A stretch of DNA of 64,000 nt from Marsupella aquatica (GCA_973895155.1 OZ316895.1:16740001-16804000), one strand, 5' to 3'. Counted from the first letter of the stretch, positions 34,431 through 47,887 are shown. A program made the numbers and translations. The notes: generated by a model not told the origin, from the letters alone.

Positions 34431-36120
34431 CTTTCGGCCTAAATTGCAAGCTACATCCTTCAGGAAATCCCATAAACCCTCCTTACCACCAAATGCACCA
34501 TTCTTGTGTCCATTCAAAATACTCCTAAGAAACAATCTCAAATCCTAAATGAACCTTAAAATAGAAAACCTGTTTGTATACTTAGGAGTTTTGGGATTTG
34601 GAACAATAGAGAATAGTTAATGTTTGCCCTTATCCCCAAGCTCCACATTCAATCTCTGAACTATCTCAATGCCTACTTTGATGGTGTTTACATGATCATA
34701 TTTTGGCTTCTCAAAGATGTCTCCTGCCTGAACCAAAGTAGAAGGAATTCCCCTTCTCCAACAATAGTTATCCTTGTGCTTATTCATGACCAAGTGTTTG
34801 GTCTTAAAATTACTGAAGCAATTGGAAATGGATTACTTAGGGTTTTGAGAGTTGTCTGCATTGCCATATAAGTTTCCCTACATTCAAGACACTCCAAATG
34901 CCCTCGAACATCTATCCCCTCACCCAGGTCTGAACTCTCCAATTGTGGTCAATGTAACCCTTCGTATGTACCCATTTCTATAACCTCATCCACTTGATGG
35001 GACATCTCCCATCAATTGTGACTCATTGAAAGAAGCCCTTACAGGGGAGATTACTAGTGCAGTTGGCCCCGATTGTGGTGTCCCACTATCTGGAGCCAAT
35101 GATGCAAGAGAGCAAGGATGAGAGGGCAATGGTTTACTCCCTAGCTAGAACATCGACCATGCACACATGCTACTAGCTTGCTATCCTCTCTCAACAGATT
35201 AGACTAGCTAGAGTACCATCTGGTCAACAACAATGACTCAAATCAAAAGTTGAATAGAGAGAACAAAAGGATTAAAAAGTCAAATAGGGAACATAGAGAG
35301 GGAGGGGGGGAAATAGGAGCGATGAACCTAGACCAACTTGATCTTGCTGTCACAAATCCCTCTTAACGGAATACAGTAGCTCCCTCTAATCTGATTCTTG
35401 TATTTTTGTCTTGATAGTGCTTGCTCTCAACTGAGCGTAGCCGCTCCCTCTTGACTTTGTCTCCACGGTGCTTGGATGGCAACAACAACAAATGGATAGA
35501 TAAATCCCCTTGCAACGCAGCCCCAACTTGGACTCTAGAAATGTCCTTGCAGCAAGCTCCCTCTTGACTGTCCAGCAGCTCCACATCTTGGACAACAACT
35601 CCCTCTTGACTGGCAAAGCTCTTTGTAAACTACCACAAGAAATGATCGGGAGAGACCAGCAACGGAAGCATTCTAGCCACATTGCATGCAAGAAATTTTG
35701 GGAGGGAAACCGATGAGGATTGTGGGTGGGCACGAGGGAGAGTGGAGGGAAACTATTGGGTACTATGGGACACTGACAAGGAAGTGGAGGGAAACTACAC
35801 GAGTCAAACGGGAGGATTTCAAAGTTGTGAAACCCCCTATTCACACCCTAACAACCAAGGTCCGCAAAACCTAGCCCACATAATCTACCCCACATGAACT
35901 ATCCCCAACCCCAACTGTTACCCAATTAGTCATTAACTTGTATACTTGATGGCTAAACCAAGTACCATTTAATTTTCAAGGATGCCACATGGGCCATAGT
36001 GACATGTTTACTATGACTTAACCAGAACAAAACTACCCTAACTTTCACTAACCCATTCCACCAACAGTGTCAATAATATAGTAACCTATTTTTCTTAGAA
36101 GCAACCTTAATAATAACATG

Positions 36121-36233
36121 GACCCTATTGTTCTTACACATTTCTTTCTAAGTCTTTCCTAAGAACTAATTAATAGGCCCTATACTTTTTTGCACACGAT
36201 GTGCCATTTTCGTGAAATGAGACCCACAAGAAT
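36121..36233. repeat. Partial, inverted copy of the 284-bp MITE family
   Basis: The stretch shares, in order, GACCCTATTGTTCTTACA, AAGTCTTTCCTAAGAAC, GCACACGATGTGCC and GAAATGAGACCC with the copy at 59900-60177 (GACCCTAGTGTTCTTACA, AAGTCTTTCTTTAGAAC, GCACGCGATGTGCC, GAAGTGAAACTCC). Only the part toward one terminus is present, so it is truncated. Confidence 0.4.
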
Positions 36234-36824
36234 TTAATTTGATGGGATTGTTGAGCAAAGACTACATGCGCCCATGAATATCCAACGCATAGGTAGTTGA
36301 CATAGAGAGATATATGGTTCACCTCAGCCGAGGTTACGTTCACCGGAACACATGAGTGTTTTAGCCGCACTCTAGGCCCGTCGGTCATATTGAGTCTCTG
36401 CAATACAAGATCTCCCTATCTCTCAACTGGCTCCGTAACAAAGAGCCTAAGTTCCTCCTATCCAAATAAACATAGTTTGGGATATACTTTGCAGCAAGGC
36501 TAACCTAACCAAGTGTGCAACTAAGGTTAACCTTAACTATAGTAACAATCATAACTCTAGACTTAAAAATAAATGCCTAATAGGGATTGTGCCCCACCAA
36601 TCAGTTATCAAGGGTTTGCGCTTATAAAGTTGGAGTTGATAGCAAAACTATTTCAGGCCTTTCTGCACTTACTAAAACGTGCAAACATAGTGCAAACTCC
36701 CTATGTTAAAAAGGGAAGAACAGGAGGCCTTGCAGTTAGCCAGGTTCTACACTTATGGATTTTACACTTAGAGAGAGGAGCCGAGAGATATTTACTTGAC
36801 AGACCCCCAAAATGAAACTTGTTA

Positions 36825-36852
36825 CTTGATAGACCCCCTGAGGTCTATCAAG
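36825..36852. repeat. Short perfect hairpin, 11-bp arms
   Basis: CTTGATAGACC and GGTCTATCAAG form perfect 11-bp arms around a 6-base loop. A diverged copy of the left arm (ACTTGACAGACCCCC) lies about 30 bases upstream, suggesting the relic of an inverted-repeat element rather than a terminator. Confidence 0.6.
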
Positions 36853-37260
36853 GGTCCAGAGCTGAGATCAAAAGGTCCATCAACGGCCCAGATGGGGAAA
36901 AGCATGGGGGGGTCGATTAAGCAAACTTTTACCACAAGGGAGTCTAGTAAGCATATCTCTCAACGAGCCGACTGTAGATGTGTAACGACACCTCTCTCCT
37001 TCGTTACACCTCTCACTATCAGAAGCGACCGTCAACAGTCTTTACCAGGGTGGGTCCAGGCCAGGGACCACCGTCTGGTGGCGCAGTGACGGCTCCGACT
37101 TCACTCATATCACCGTCGTAGTCACCGTCACCGTAGTTGCAGACCGTTGAGACACATGCCCGTTTTGTCCGGGTACCGGTACCGGCCCGGTGATGCCGGT
37201 CACTACGAAACAGGTCCGGCCCCCGTAAACTCGTCCAACGAGTAGAGCAGAGCATAGAGA

Positions 37261-38040
37261 GAGGGAGATTTTCAAATCAGAGGTTTCCTACATTTCCGCG
37301 CGCACAGTGCTCTAGTGTTGTGTTTCGGTGCAGCAGAAGCTTTGCCTCTCGATGTGCTGCTCTCTCTCTCTGGCTCTCTCGCGCTTCCTCGCTCAGTCTT
37401 CGGGAGCGCTCGTTTGATTCAACAATTCGGTCGCAACGACAGTCGTAGGCTGAAGCATTCCGCTCGCAGCTGTCTTCTTAGCTCCAGTAGTAATTGATAC
37501 TCTGTCCCGTTCGAGCCGTTCGCGACTAGGTTGCAGCATTTCTCGTTGAAGCTCTCCAGAGATCCAAGAAATCTTAGCTCCTCTCGCACTCTGTCTCGTT
37601 TTGGGCGGTATTGCATTTGGTTTTTGGTTTGAGCATTTTTGCGGAGCTCAGTAGTGACATTTGAGCTTTACAAGCACTGTCTGTGCGCGGGGTTTTCGAG
37701 CATTTTGTGATCTTTCGAATTTATCGTACAGAGATTTCTGCAATGATGGCTCCTGCTGCAGTTCACTTGAACGGCTCTGCGGCAATCGGGACTCTCGGTT
37801 ATCATGGTCTAACAAGCAAGTGAAAAGAATTAGGGTCTTTCTTCGAGCCAGGTTTCTTCCCCTGTCCCGTGGGATCTCTCCCTGCGGACGGGCGGACAAC
37901 AGCTTTGTTATGGAACAAACAAGTGCACTTAACGTCGACTCCTGAAAGAGCAGGTCGAGAGACACACAGCAAGAGCTTAACCTGGGAGGTGGCGAACGCG
38001 CTTCGACAAGTTTAGAGTCCGTGCCCCCTCCTGGGAAGCG
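37261..38040 (+). promoter_or_regulatory. Probable promoter-proximal region and 5' leader of the kinesin gene
   Basis: This stretch precedes the kinesin start. It includes a pyrimidine-rich tract around 37355-37395 (TCTCTCTCTCTGGCTCTCTC), a pattern common near plant transcription starts. GC content rises relative to the AT-rich DNA further upstream. Several short upstream frames (such as 37315-37497 and 37661-37945) lie in the presumed leader. The transcription start is not determined, and no TATA box was assigned. A leader intron is possible. Confidence 0.35.
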
Positions 38041-41000
38041 ATGGGGGATTTATTCTCCTTCTCTATGAATGACTTTGTGGATAGAAGAAAATCGTTAAGT
38101 GTATCACCGAGACCACAACAGGATGTCGGACTAGATAGTGAGTCCGATTGCGTGACCGAAGATATCACGAAAGGCCTGAAGAGCTCGTGTTTCCGAGTTG
38201 CGAATGATATTGATTCACTGACGAGATATCCAGGTGAGTTCACGACTCTGAATCCTTCGGGGCCCCATTTCGTTATAGCAACCGGAGAAAGTAGTCGAGC
38301 CGGACCATCTTTCACATGCGAGAGAGAGTCTTAATGCCTGATTTTTATTTTGGGGCCTTCCACGAACCGGAATTAGAATCTCTAGCGAGGAAAAGATCAG
38401 TTACAGCGCTGCCATCGGACCCGCTGAACTATATGATACAATGTGTAACGAATCTCGTGAACGTAGGCATATTCTTTTAGTTTCCCACAATTAGAGAAAC
38501 CTGTCTAGAATGCAGAGACCAGACCTTAATGAAATTATCGAGCAGGCTGCATTGTCCTGCCACAGACCGTATTAGAAAGTTGTGATTGCAGGGTCCACTC
38601 CATATTTATTCAGCATTGATCGTCCTTTGTGACACTTATGTGTGACAGCTGTTAATTTTCGATGCATACCTCGGATCTGCTCAAGGATATTATGCCACGA
38701 GTTTCCGTGACAAATTTACGTTTATGCTAATCTATGCCCGAGAATTCTCGTCGGTAGCGAATGAGCTTTTGAGATATTTGGTAAACTTCTCTCTGGCTGT
38801 GTCTCGAAACCTTGAGCTCAATTTTCCACTTGAAGGCAGTGGAAGTGACCAACAGAGGAAACTTCCGCCCAATTTTCGCCCTGTTTCTAATATTGTCGTT
38901 GTCGGTTGCAGGTGAATTTGTGACAGCTCTAAATGCTGGGGGGTCTGTACCTGCCGTCTCCTCGAGTGGTGTTCAGTACTCTAAAGACCAGTTCTTCTCG
39001 GGAGGGGATGTGCTCAGAACAGATGAGGGCATTACTGGGACCTCCGAGCCTTCCCTATATCAGACAGCAAGATACGGAAACGTCACCTACAGCTTTGCAG
39101 ATTTACAGTGTGGAGAATACTTCGTTGATCTTCACTTTGCAGAGATTGTATTCACCAATGGCCCTTCCGGTATGCGGATCTTCGACGTGCATGTCCAAAA
39201 TGAAAAGGTAAGACGCTTAATCATGTCAAGATATCTCGGCTGTCGGCGAATTGCTCAGTGGTCCTCCTTAGATAGCCCGTGTAGAAAGAGTTACTCGATT
39301 GAACTTCGCATAATTCAACAGGCTGTATTTGTGACCGTTGTGGAATTTGGATGGAAGTTGCCATCAATGTTTTCGCAATATCGTTGCAAATAGTGACGAC
39401 GGTCGTCCGATGGTGCCCAGGTGATTGCTGCTCTTGATGTCTACGCGGAAGTGGGCACCAACAAGGCCTTAATCTTCTGCGTAAAGACGATTGTTTTGAA
39501 TGGGAAACTGCTTATTGCCTTCAAGGGGGTCGTTGGGAATCCCATCATCAGTGCAGTATGTATTCGCCGCTCGTTTCTCTTGGGTATAACCTACTTTTCC
39601 CTTCCTGGTCTCTAATCTCAGGCGTTACTGATTGCAGTGAGTCTGAAAGTTGCGTGGAATTCTTCAGCTCTAGGTCCAGTTTAGTAACTCTTCCAGCTAA
39701 ACGTCTGCTTCGACTGGGTCGTCATTGCCCGTTTTGTGCTTGGGTCTGTAATACGTCCGCAAAGTAGTTGTGCATAAGACTCGTACCCTGCTGGAGAAGT
39801 AATTCGTAGTCTTTTTTCGAATGCAGGCCCCAGGAACGCGATCCAAGCTCGTACAGTTGTTGAGGAAGAGCCTAAGGTAGCCGTTGCACATGCACTTGCA
39901 CTTTAGCTTAGATGCCCACGCTCTGTTCACTCCTTTTTTTCTTATTCTTTTTGCTCGATGCTCAGTTTCGCACTTTCTTCAAATATTTGAAAATCTTGGT
40001 GTGTTTAGTTTGACTGGAATTCGAGGCATCAATTGATCACATGAACCCAACTATCTGATCAGGCACCCAAGAAGATACGTAAACCTTCGGTTGAATACGG
40101 CGCGAAGTTGGAGGAGCTGAAGAATGAGTGTCATGAAGCTTGGATCTCCCTGCAAGAAGCTAATCGGAAAATTGAGAAGCTCCAGATGGAAGCTATTTCC
40201 AAAACCCTTACCATCGACACTTTAGGTTAGTCGCGGTTAAGTGGATCGTCTCTTTCTAGACCAGATTGCTCAATCGATCTTCACCTACTATCACGAAAGC
40301 GAGAGCTAAGTAAATTCATCTTGTTGCCAAAAGTTCACGTCTTGGTAGGAAATAACTACACGATTGGCATGTGGATATTCTGGGAGCTGCATGGATGTGA
40401 TGTCATAAAAACCTGAAATTTTGGTTCTGGCAGCAAGTGCTGTGGAATCTCAGGAGAATGAGATGAAAGAATTAAGAGAAAAAGCAAACGGCGGGTTGAA
40501 GAAGTGGAAAATAGCTGTCTCCAACTTGAATCGTGAGATCCAGGTCAGTGAAAGAGATTTAAATTATAAGATTCATCGCTGTTCCTGATAACCTTCCGTA
40601 GACAACATGTGTACCTCGACTGAGTCGCTTCCCTACTACATGACATTTCAGGAAGTAAAATCAAATTACGGGGTCTTAGCAAACGAGACCAAAGATTGGA
40701 TAAGGTCTTTCCCAGACTCTTCCGATCTTATCACATCAGTACAAACCTTGGGTACGTTTCGCACCTTCTGCCCCAATGGTGCAATTACAGTGAGCATTTT
40801 TCCAAACACATTGCTACCGCATTTCGTGCACGTGTCTGATTATTTGTTCTCTGGCAGTCAAAGAGCATGAGCTTTTGGAAAGGAAGTATGCAGAACAAAG
40901 TCAAGAGCGAAAACAACTCTACAACGAAGTTCTAGAACTGCAAGGTTTGCTACTTTTCTACGCAGAACAAAAGTATCTTGGCTCGAGTTTCCAGCAATTT

Positions 41001-44000
41001 TCTGTGGGCTCGTCTGAGCAAGTGCTATCATTATGGTGAGACTTACCTCGTCTCTACTTCCTTTCTGCAGGGAACATAAGAGTGTTCTGTCGCTGCCGTC
41101 CTTTGAGCACGTTCGAGGTCACCAGCGGAATTTCTGGTGTCGTTGAATTTGATGCCGTGAAGGACAATGAGCTGATAGTACGTTCTGGCAACTCGAAGAA
41201 ATTGTTCAAGTTTGATCGCGCGTTCACTCCTCAAGACGATCAAGGTACATTACGACAAGGAAAATTCTTATCTTCGACTGCGAATTTTGACCAGCAGTTA
41301 CCATACCTAGAAAGCACGCAATACCCAATCACGCTAAAGAAGATTCTGTCCTTGGGTTTCACTATTAGGACAAGCAAGTAATGATATAAAAAATACTAAG
41401 GACTTGGGATTGCATTGACTGCAAGGAGCTGAACTCCATGAGTCGTCTTCTGCACAATGAATAATGTCATTTTTGTTTCCTCACGGCGACTGGCAACACG
41501 GAATGTGATATCTTGCTCAACAACTTTGTATGGTTACAGGAGTGGTCTTCGCCAATACTGCCCCGGTCGTCGTGTCTGTTCTGGATGGATACAATGTGTG
41601 CATATTTGCCTATGGGCAAACGGGCACGGGGAAAACTTTCACAATGGAGGGACCTGCCAATAATCGTGGAGTGAATTATCGAACTTTAGAGGAACTTTTC
41701 CGCATCGCTGAAGATCGCAAGGGACAATGTAATTATGAAATCTCCGTCAGTGTACTTGAAGTCTATAATGAACAGATTCGTGACCTGTTGGCTCAACCAC
41801 CAGAACCAGATCAGACAGTAAAAAAGTAAGTCTCGTCGAGCCTCAGCTCATCGTTTCTGAGATAGCAAACACTTGTTCTCAAGGTCCTTAATTCATGTTC
41901 GGAGCGGAAATCTGTCAGTTTCCGTCCTAATTGACTAGGAGCGGGCTTCATTTTTGCATTGCAAGGCCCTGTAGCAAATTTTTGTTGCACAGGAAAAGTA
42001 GTCAAGTTTACCATTTACACGCAGGTGAGATTCTATAAGAATTAATTCGCCTACTTACCTCTGAATGGCGGCGATCATGTCCGTCGATCAATTACGTAAA
42101 TGAGTTGTTGGCCATTCGGGTAAGCTCAATGGCGAGTCCTGTATTTGAGCAGGTTGGAGATTCGACAGGTAGCAGACGGTGGACATCATGTACCTGGCCT
42201 TGTTGAAGCACAAGTCAACTGTATGGAAGAAGTGTGGGAGGTTCTCCAGACTGGTAGCAGTGCTCGAGCAGTGGAGTCGACAAATGCTAACCAACACAGT
42301 AGTCGTTCCCACTGGTTGGTTTTAATTACTCTCACGATCGCTGCTGAGTATACGTCCTGTCTTTGATTCATCAGAAACTAGAGCTCTGCGTGTTTTCCTG
42401 GAATTGAAAGGCTCATGGGCATGTCAACGAACGCGTGGATAATCGAATCGTGAGTCGAGTCCTACCATTCAGTTGTAGCAAATTGAAATTTTCCTTTCTC
42501 TTTATTTCGTCCCATCTCGTAGAGATTTTCTGGACAATCGGCAATTCTTTTCCAAACCTAAGGTTCGCAGTCGCATACCCTAATTCAAAACGGCGCACTG
42601 TAGTGTATATGATATCTTTGGAATTTAAGTGATACTTTGAGATGTAGCCAGATAAATTTTGATCTCAGGTCGACTACTAGATTTTCTGGACAATCGGCAA
42701 TTCTTTTCCAAACCTAAAGTTTCGCAGTCGCATACCCTAATTCAAAACGGCGGACTGTAGTGTATATGATATCTTTGGAATTTAAGTGATACTTTGAGAT
42801 GTAGCCAGATAAATTTTGATCTCAGGTCGACCTGTAGTAGTTAATTGGTCCTGGATAAGCAGCTGAGGGAGAGCGGTATTTCCAGATTCGTTCGATGGTG
42901 AACAAATTTGAGGTCAGAAGTGTTTGTTCATCGATATGAGTATAGTCACCGAATCTGTTTGTTTCGGTACTTTATTGGTCTCACGGATAGAATACAACGC
43001 TGTTCATCTTCCCTTTTGATCTAACGGGTTACGTTGTGTTCGTGATCAGCATGTTGTGCGTAATGGTCAAGGGCCAAAATCTGATAACAGGCGAGTGCAC
43101 AAGGAGCAAGCTATGGCTGGTAGATCTAGCGGGGAGTGAGCGTGTAGCCAAGACCGACGTGCAGGGCGACCGCCTCAAAGAAGCCCAGTGCATCAACAAA
43201 TCTCTATCTGCGTTGGGAGATGTAATAGCTGCGCTCACTACCAAAAGTAGTCACGTTCCTTTCAGGTGTGTCTTCATCCCGGAATAGGTGTTGAACCAAT
43301 CCAGAGATTCTCCAAAGTCGAGTGGGCTCGAGCTGGAAAGTTTTGATTGCTATTGGACTACAGGGCTCAAAGAAGTGCTTTGTGCATCGTCGGTCGAATC
43401 AGTTAAGCTCTTCGCTGAGTTGTGGTCATGCGGTCTGTGCAGGAACTCGAAACTGACGCATCTCTTGCAAGACTCCTTGGGTAGGTCTCGTAAATACAGC
43501 TTTTTTTGTATCTGATTCCAATTTATCAACTTAAAATACGACCAGCAGGTCGGATTGAATATGTAGGAGGGGCTACAGCCTTTCTGTTAACTGTCTGGAT
43601 GCAGAAATCCGGTCGCATTCATCTCGCAAGGTATGAACAATCGAGTCTTCCTTCAGCTCATTGCTGTGTCTCTGTGTGCGCCGTCGTTTCTGTGAACAGG
43701 GGGCGACTCCAAAGCTTTGATGTTTGTACAAATAAGTCCCAGTGAAGACGACGTCGGGGAGTCACTGTGTTCCCTAAATTTTGCAAGCAGAGTTCGGGGC
43801 GTGGAACTTGGTCCTGCCCGGAAGCAAATTGATACAAGTGAAATATTCAAGTACAAACAACTGGTCAGTTTTACCCAATATCCTCCCATTTCAATACCTC
43901 GGAATGCACAATTTTCTATTCGTCGATAACGCAGTCCTCACGCTGAAGGTGCACATAATAGAACTTTGGGTTACTAGAGAGGGGATGCATTGTCTTCTCC

Positions 44001-45336
44001 AATTCCCGATTTGAACTTTTTTCTTGGTACGTCCACACAGGCTGAGAGGGCCAAGCAGGAAGGCCGATCCAAGGAGGAATCAGTGAAGAAGCTGGAAGAC
44101 AGCCTACGAAGCACGGAGGTCAGGTTAAAAGTGAAAGAGCATCAATATCAAACGTTAGTAGATAAGGTGACATCCAATCCCTCTTTATCCGAGCATATTG
44201 ATTTTCTGGACTTACTTAGCAATCGGGTGACTAGCCTAAACCAGAACTTGCAGATTGATCTAGATGGAAGTTGACAACACTGGCTCTCCGTCAATTGAGT
44301 CGGTATTTAAACTGGGGGTATGGAAATGATGCAGTTAAAAGACAAGGAGAGATCCGTGGCCGATCTTGAAGGGCAGCTTGCAGCGGAAAAGAAAGCTCGA
44401 TTGGCATCACAAGCTTCGCTGAAGGATAAAGACAAGGAGAAATCCTTGGCGGACCTTGAGGGGCAGCTGGCTGCAGAGAAGAAAGCTCGCTTAGTAGCAC
44501 AAGCTTCCCTGAAAGAGAAAACATCTCAACTTGAGAAAGCCGAGAAGGCTTTTAAAGACTTCAAAAGCGTTGGAGCTGAGCGTCGCCCTCTGCTGGAAAG
44601 GACGCAGGACGTTGCTGCCACTGGAGGGCCACTGACGAACGGGGGAGTGGGAGGAAACTTGGCCTCGGGCATGAGTCAAGTCAGTGATTTTGAGAGTCAG
44701 TCTGAGAATATGGATCCCCAACAGGCAGATACTTTCGACGTCAAGGCCAAAGTTCTTCCGACAAGGTATTACTCACCCACCATTCGGCGGAAAATGTCGA
44801 GGATACCGATGCGTGCCTCCATCGCCTCCACCTACCAGATCAATCCTGCAATTCTGAAAGAATCCTTCTCGTCTGATGAGTCCGCGATTGATTCATCCAA
44901 AGAGAATTCTAGATATTCGAATGACATGCGGAGAGAGCGGCGCATTTCGACTTTCAATCGTCCACCTGCACCCGTGGTGCCAGCTGCATCTGCCCTTTTT
45001 GGACGGAAGAAGGTTGTTCATTTCGCGTCGCCAGTGTTCCAAAAGGAGAAAATGAGAGTGGAGCAAAAGGTACCTAGCGGGGACAATGAGCAACAAAGTA
45101 ACAGTGGTCAATCTGCCCCAAGTTTGAGTGTAGGGGACGCTGCGGAATCTAAGAAACTGGGGGGTGCGAATAAGCTCAGAAGGCTGAGTATAGCCAGAAG
45201 AACTTCGGGTCAGTTCACCCAACGAACAGCAGGAGGAGCTCAGCGTGTGTTAAGCAGTTCAGCTGGGGACCGTCTGAAATCAGGCGTACTACCACCAATT
45301 AGACCCCTACAAACAGAGCGCCGGTGGAATAAATAA
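38041..45336 (+). CDS. Kinesin-14 with N-terminal malectin domain (MDKIN type)
   Basis: Sixteen exons close in phase to 1109 codons plus stop: 38041-38233, 38912-39207, 39421-39583, 39827-39876, 40063-40225, 40434-40543, 40652-40751, 40858-40944, 41071-41244, 41540-41825, 42153-42314, 43050-43265, 43443-43480, 43700-43863, 44041-44166, 44335-45336. It is a microtubule motor of the plant group with a di-glucose-binding malectin fold (Arabidopsis AT2G22610, AT1G72250). Residues 65-208 are the malectin domain ([35 protein letters not shown]). Residues 240-387 are coiled coil with the family phrase LKNECHEAW. The motor is at about 388-720: [11 protein letters not shown] neck junction, P-loop GQTGTGKT (471-478), switch I NQHSSRSH (587-594), switch [10 protein letters not shown] (618-625). 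A coiled coil with two [15 protein letters not shown]-type repeats and a basic Ser-rich tail follow. The internal motor behind a GN neck predicts minus-end-directed movement; this is inferred from the class. Intron 11 holds a 151-bp tandem duplication. The start codon is the least certain point. Confidence 0.93.
42524..42831. repeat. Near-identical tandem duplication inside kinesin intron 11
   Basis: Copies 42524-42674 and 42680-42831 (from GATTTTCTGGACAATCGGC to CTCAGGTCGAC) differ at only about three positions and are separated by TACTA. The duplication lies wholly in the intron between exons 11 and 12 and makes this the longest intron of the gene. High identity implies a recent event. Confidence 0.92.
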
Positions 45337-47887
45337 AAGCGGTCAGTGTGTAAAGGACCCTAGGATTCATGCTGTCAATAGTCCTTCCCCCTCCTTTTCC
45401 CCTCTTTTCAGTACTCGCATCGGTACGAGTTGACAGGTGCTAGATGGCCCGTCCCCGTCGCAGAGTGTATTTTATAATCCGACCGGCTGCATTGCAGATA
45501 CGCAGTGCCAGGTGAAGAGGCTTTTAGTGGTCAAAAGATTACTATCAAGCCCATTTTGATGACTAGTCTATGTTTTCGTAACCTCCCACTTCAAGTCCTC
45601 CTTGGATTGGCCGCTTAATTATCCCTATTAAAGGATTCTTGTACATTGGGTAACTACTTTGACTCCGATTCTCTGGCCTTGGTATTCAACCCGACATTGG
45701 CTCGGTTGTATTCTGTCTACAGTATTGGAATCATTACCTTTTGGTCGGGTTTTTAATCTTTACCGGCAGATTTGATGCCGTGATGATCATCGTCTATAGC
45801 TGTGTATGGACATCGGATACAGAACGAATGATTCAGGAGATCCTACTATGTGAACTATCGAAGTGTACTATCGTCGTACATTTCTTGAGCTTCCAACACA
45901 ACCGACGGAGTAAAAGTTGATCGTGGTAGGTGAGCAATTGCACGACTAGATAGATACACATCCAATCTAGGAACCGCGAGGTCTGCTGCTGATGCTAATG
46001 TACAAAATCCAATGTTGGTTTGCTGAAAACTTAGTGAAATTTTTCTAAATAAGGTATTAGCATTTAAGTGCTTCACTTGCTGTAGACATTAGCTGCAATT
46101 GAGGTGGATAGTTTGCAAGAGCGTCAACGCACGATGGCCACGAACACTACCAGGTTGGCATGTTTCGATCAAGTTCCAACTGATTATTCACACTTGGAAT
46201 GTCGATTCCTGGCTGTGGTACGGCGTTTTGGAACGTTTTGAAATTGACAGCTTCGAAGACGTCTCATCTTATCTCGTCTTATCTCAGCTCAGCCTAGTCT
46301 TGCATTGCCTAAGTTAGGAGATGTACCAGTGGATTGATTAATGTAGAAATTGCCTTCGCCAATGATAACGGATAGCTGATGCCAAGACTCTTTGCAGTAC
46401 TAATTATTGCCACTTTGAAATCATAACGGTTGGATATCGATCCATGTTTATAAAGTTATTCTATCAAATCCATGGAAGTCATGTGAGTATTTCTTCTCTT
46501 GTTTCCTTTGACAATCCCAAAATAGTCCTACCCTCAGGGCTTTGTGTACACTCGGCGTGGTTATGCAATCCTCTAATTATTGTTCCTTCTATGTATTCCT
46601 GATTAACGCCAACCAACAAAATATATAAATACACCGGACTCGGACAGTTCTGGCATCTGTCCCTATTGTCTCCAGTTTCATAATACAACGGTTCCAGATT
46701 TGTGCCATGGACTCCACCCAGTTCTTGCCTCCGACCCAGTGCTCTCCGACCCAGTGCTACTCGTCTGCTGCCAGCGTCAACTTCTGCAAGAGTCCCCAAC
46801 TCACGAGTGTGCGTGGACTCTCAAGGGCCCCGCTGTGCAATTGGAGCCCTCGAATTGCTCGAGATAGTACACATTGCCAAAATTACAACATGCCTTCAGC
46901 GGCTCCAGATAAGAAGCTTGTTTTCTCGATGATAAGGCTCATGCAAATTGAGCCCTCACTTTGCTCGAGAATGTATGCATTGCATTATTACCACGTAACC
47001 TGCCACTTCTCTGTCATATTATGGGAAATTTTGATGGTCAGCGACCTCATCAATCATAAATTTAAGGGCCCGCTCGTAAATTTACCAGTCGTGACATGGG
47101 CGGAGGAGGCCAGGGTGTCCCATTGAACCTGCTGAGAATTGGACGTAGAAGTCCGAAAGAACCAAGAAAATAAATGGATTCAACCCAAAACATTTACACC
47201 ATGGGTGTCGGGACTTTTACCAAGTAGTGCTCGAGACATGTATTCCCCGACTAGGATGGTGAGAAGAACGACAAGTATGTGCCCGAATGATACACACAAC
47301 TCATATAGAGGATAAATCCCTATCTGTGAATATACAAGGTTACATAATAAACTAACAGGGAGACTGCAATTTCCAGACTCTACTGCCCAGGCTGTGGCAA
47401 GGATTGGTTCTAGCAATTCACCTTGTTCATTGGAGGAACAGAACAAAGACAGTTTAGGGTTTAACCAGCAGTGACACGTGTCCGGGACTGCAAGAGTGCC
47501 ACTTAAAGTAGTTCATTCATTGGTACTTCATGAAGACCCAACAGAGTAACCAAACTCTCTCAATCTTTCTTTTCTAGGCAACTTGCAGAGCATTCACTCT
47601 AAAGACAATGCCGTAATCATGACAGGGGGAAAAATTGGAATAAACTTGCCGCCCCCATCTGTATTTCTGATTAACCAGCTGAAAAAAACTAGTTTTGGAA
47701 AATGACATGCTCAGCTGCATTTGTCTCCTAAAGACATTCTCCCAATGCATTTTGTCTCCTAAAGACATTCTCCCAATCTAACATTTTCCCGTCCTGCAGG
47801 ACATTCACCTCTTTTAAGATTATTTCTACTCATGTCACACTACTTTTCCCTCTAGAATAATGTTCTAACCTAGACTTACTGTACCCT
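45337..47887. other. Convergent intergenic region between kinesin and HEMC genes
   Basis: It holds the 3' untranslated regions of the plus-strand kinesin and the minus-strand deaminase gene, which converge here. A 31-bp direct duplication (TTTGTCTCCTAAAGACATTC...) lies at about 47718-47779. Imperfect repeats (GAGCCCTCxxxTTGCTCGAGA) occur at about 46843 and 46950. A 139-codon frame at 46707-47126 has no recognisable features and is not called. Confidence 0.5.

Larger units (their letters stand above)
34431..37260. other. Intergenic DNA between the transposon graveyard and the kinesin promoter
   Basis: Up to about 34.93 kb this may still be the worn start of the decayed gene. Between 35.36 and 35.62 kb the phrase CTCCCTCTTGACT recurs several times at irregular spacing. 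A fragment of the 284-bp MITE family lies at 36121-36233, and a hairpin at 36825-36852. No gene was recognised. Confidence 0.45.

Noticed and set aside
46707-47126. 139-codon plus-strand frame between kinesin and HEMC
   Set aside because: Covers imperfect nucleotide repeats and has no protein-like conservation that I recognise.
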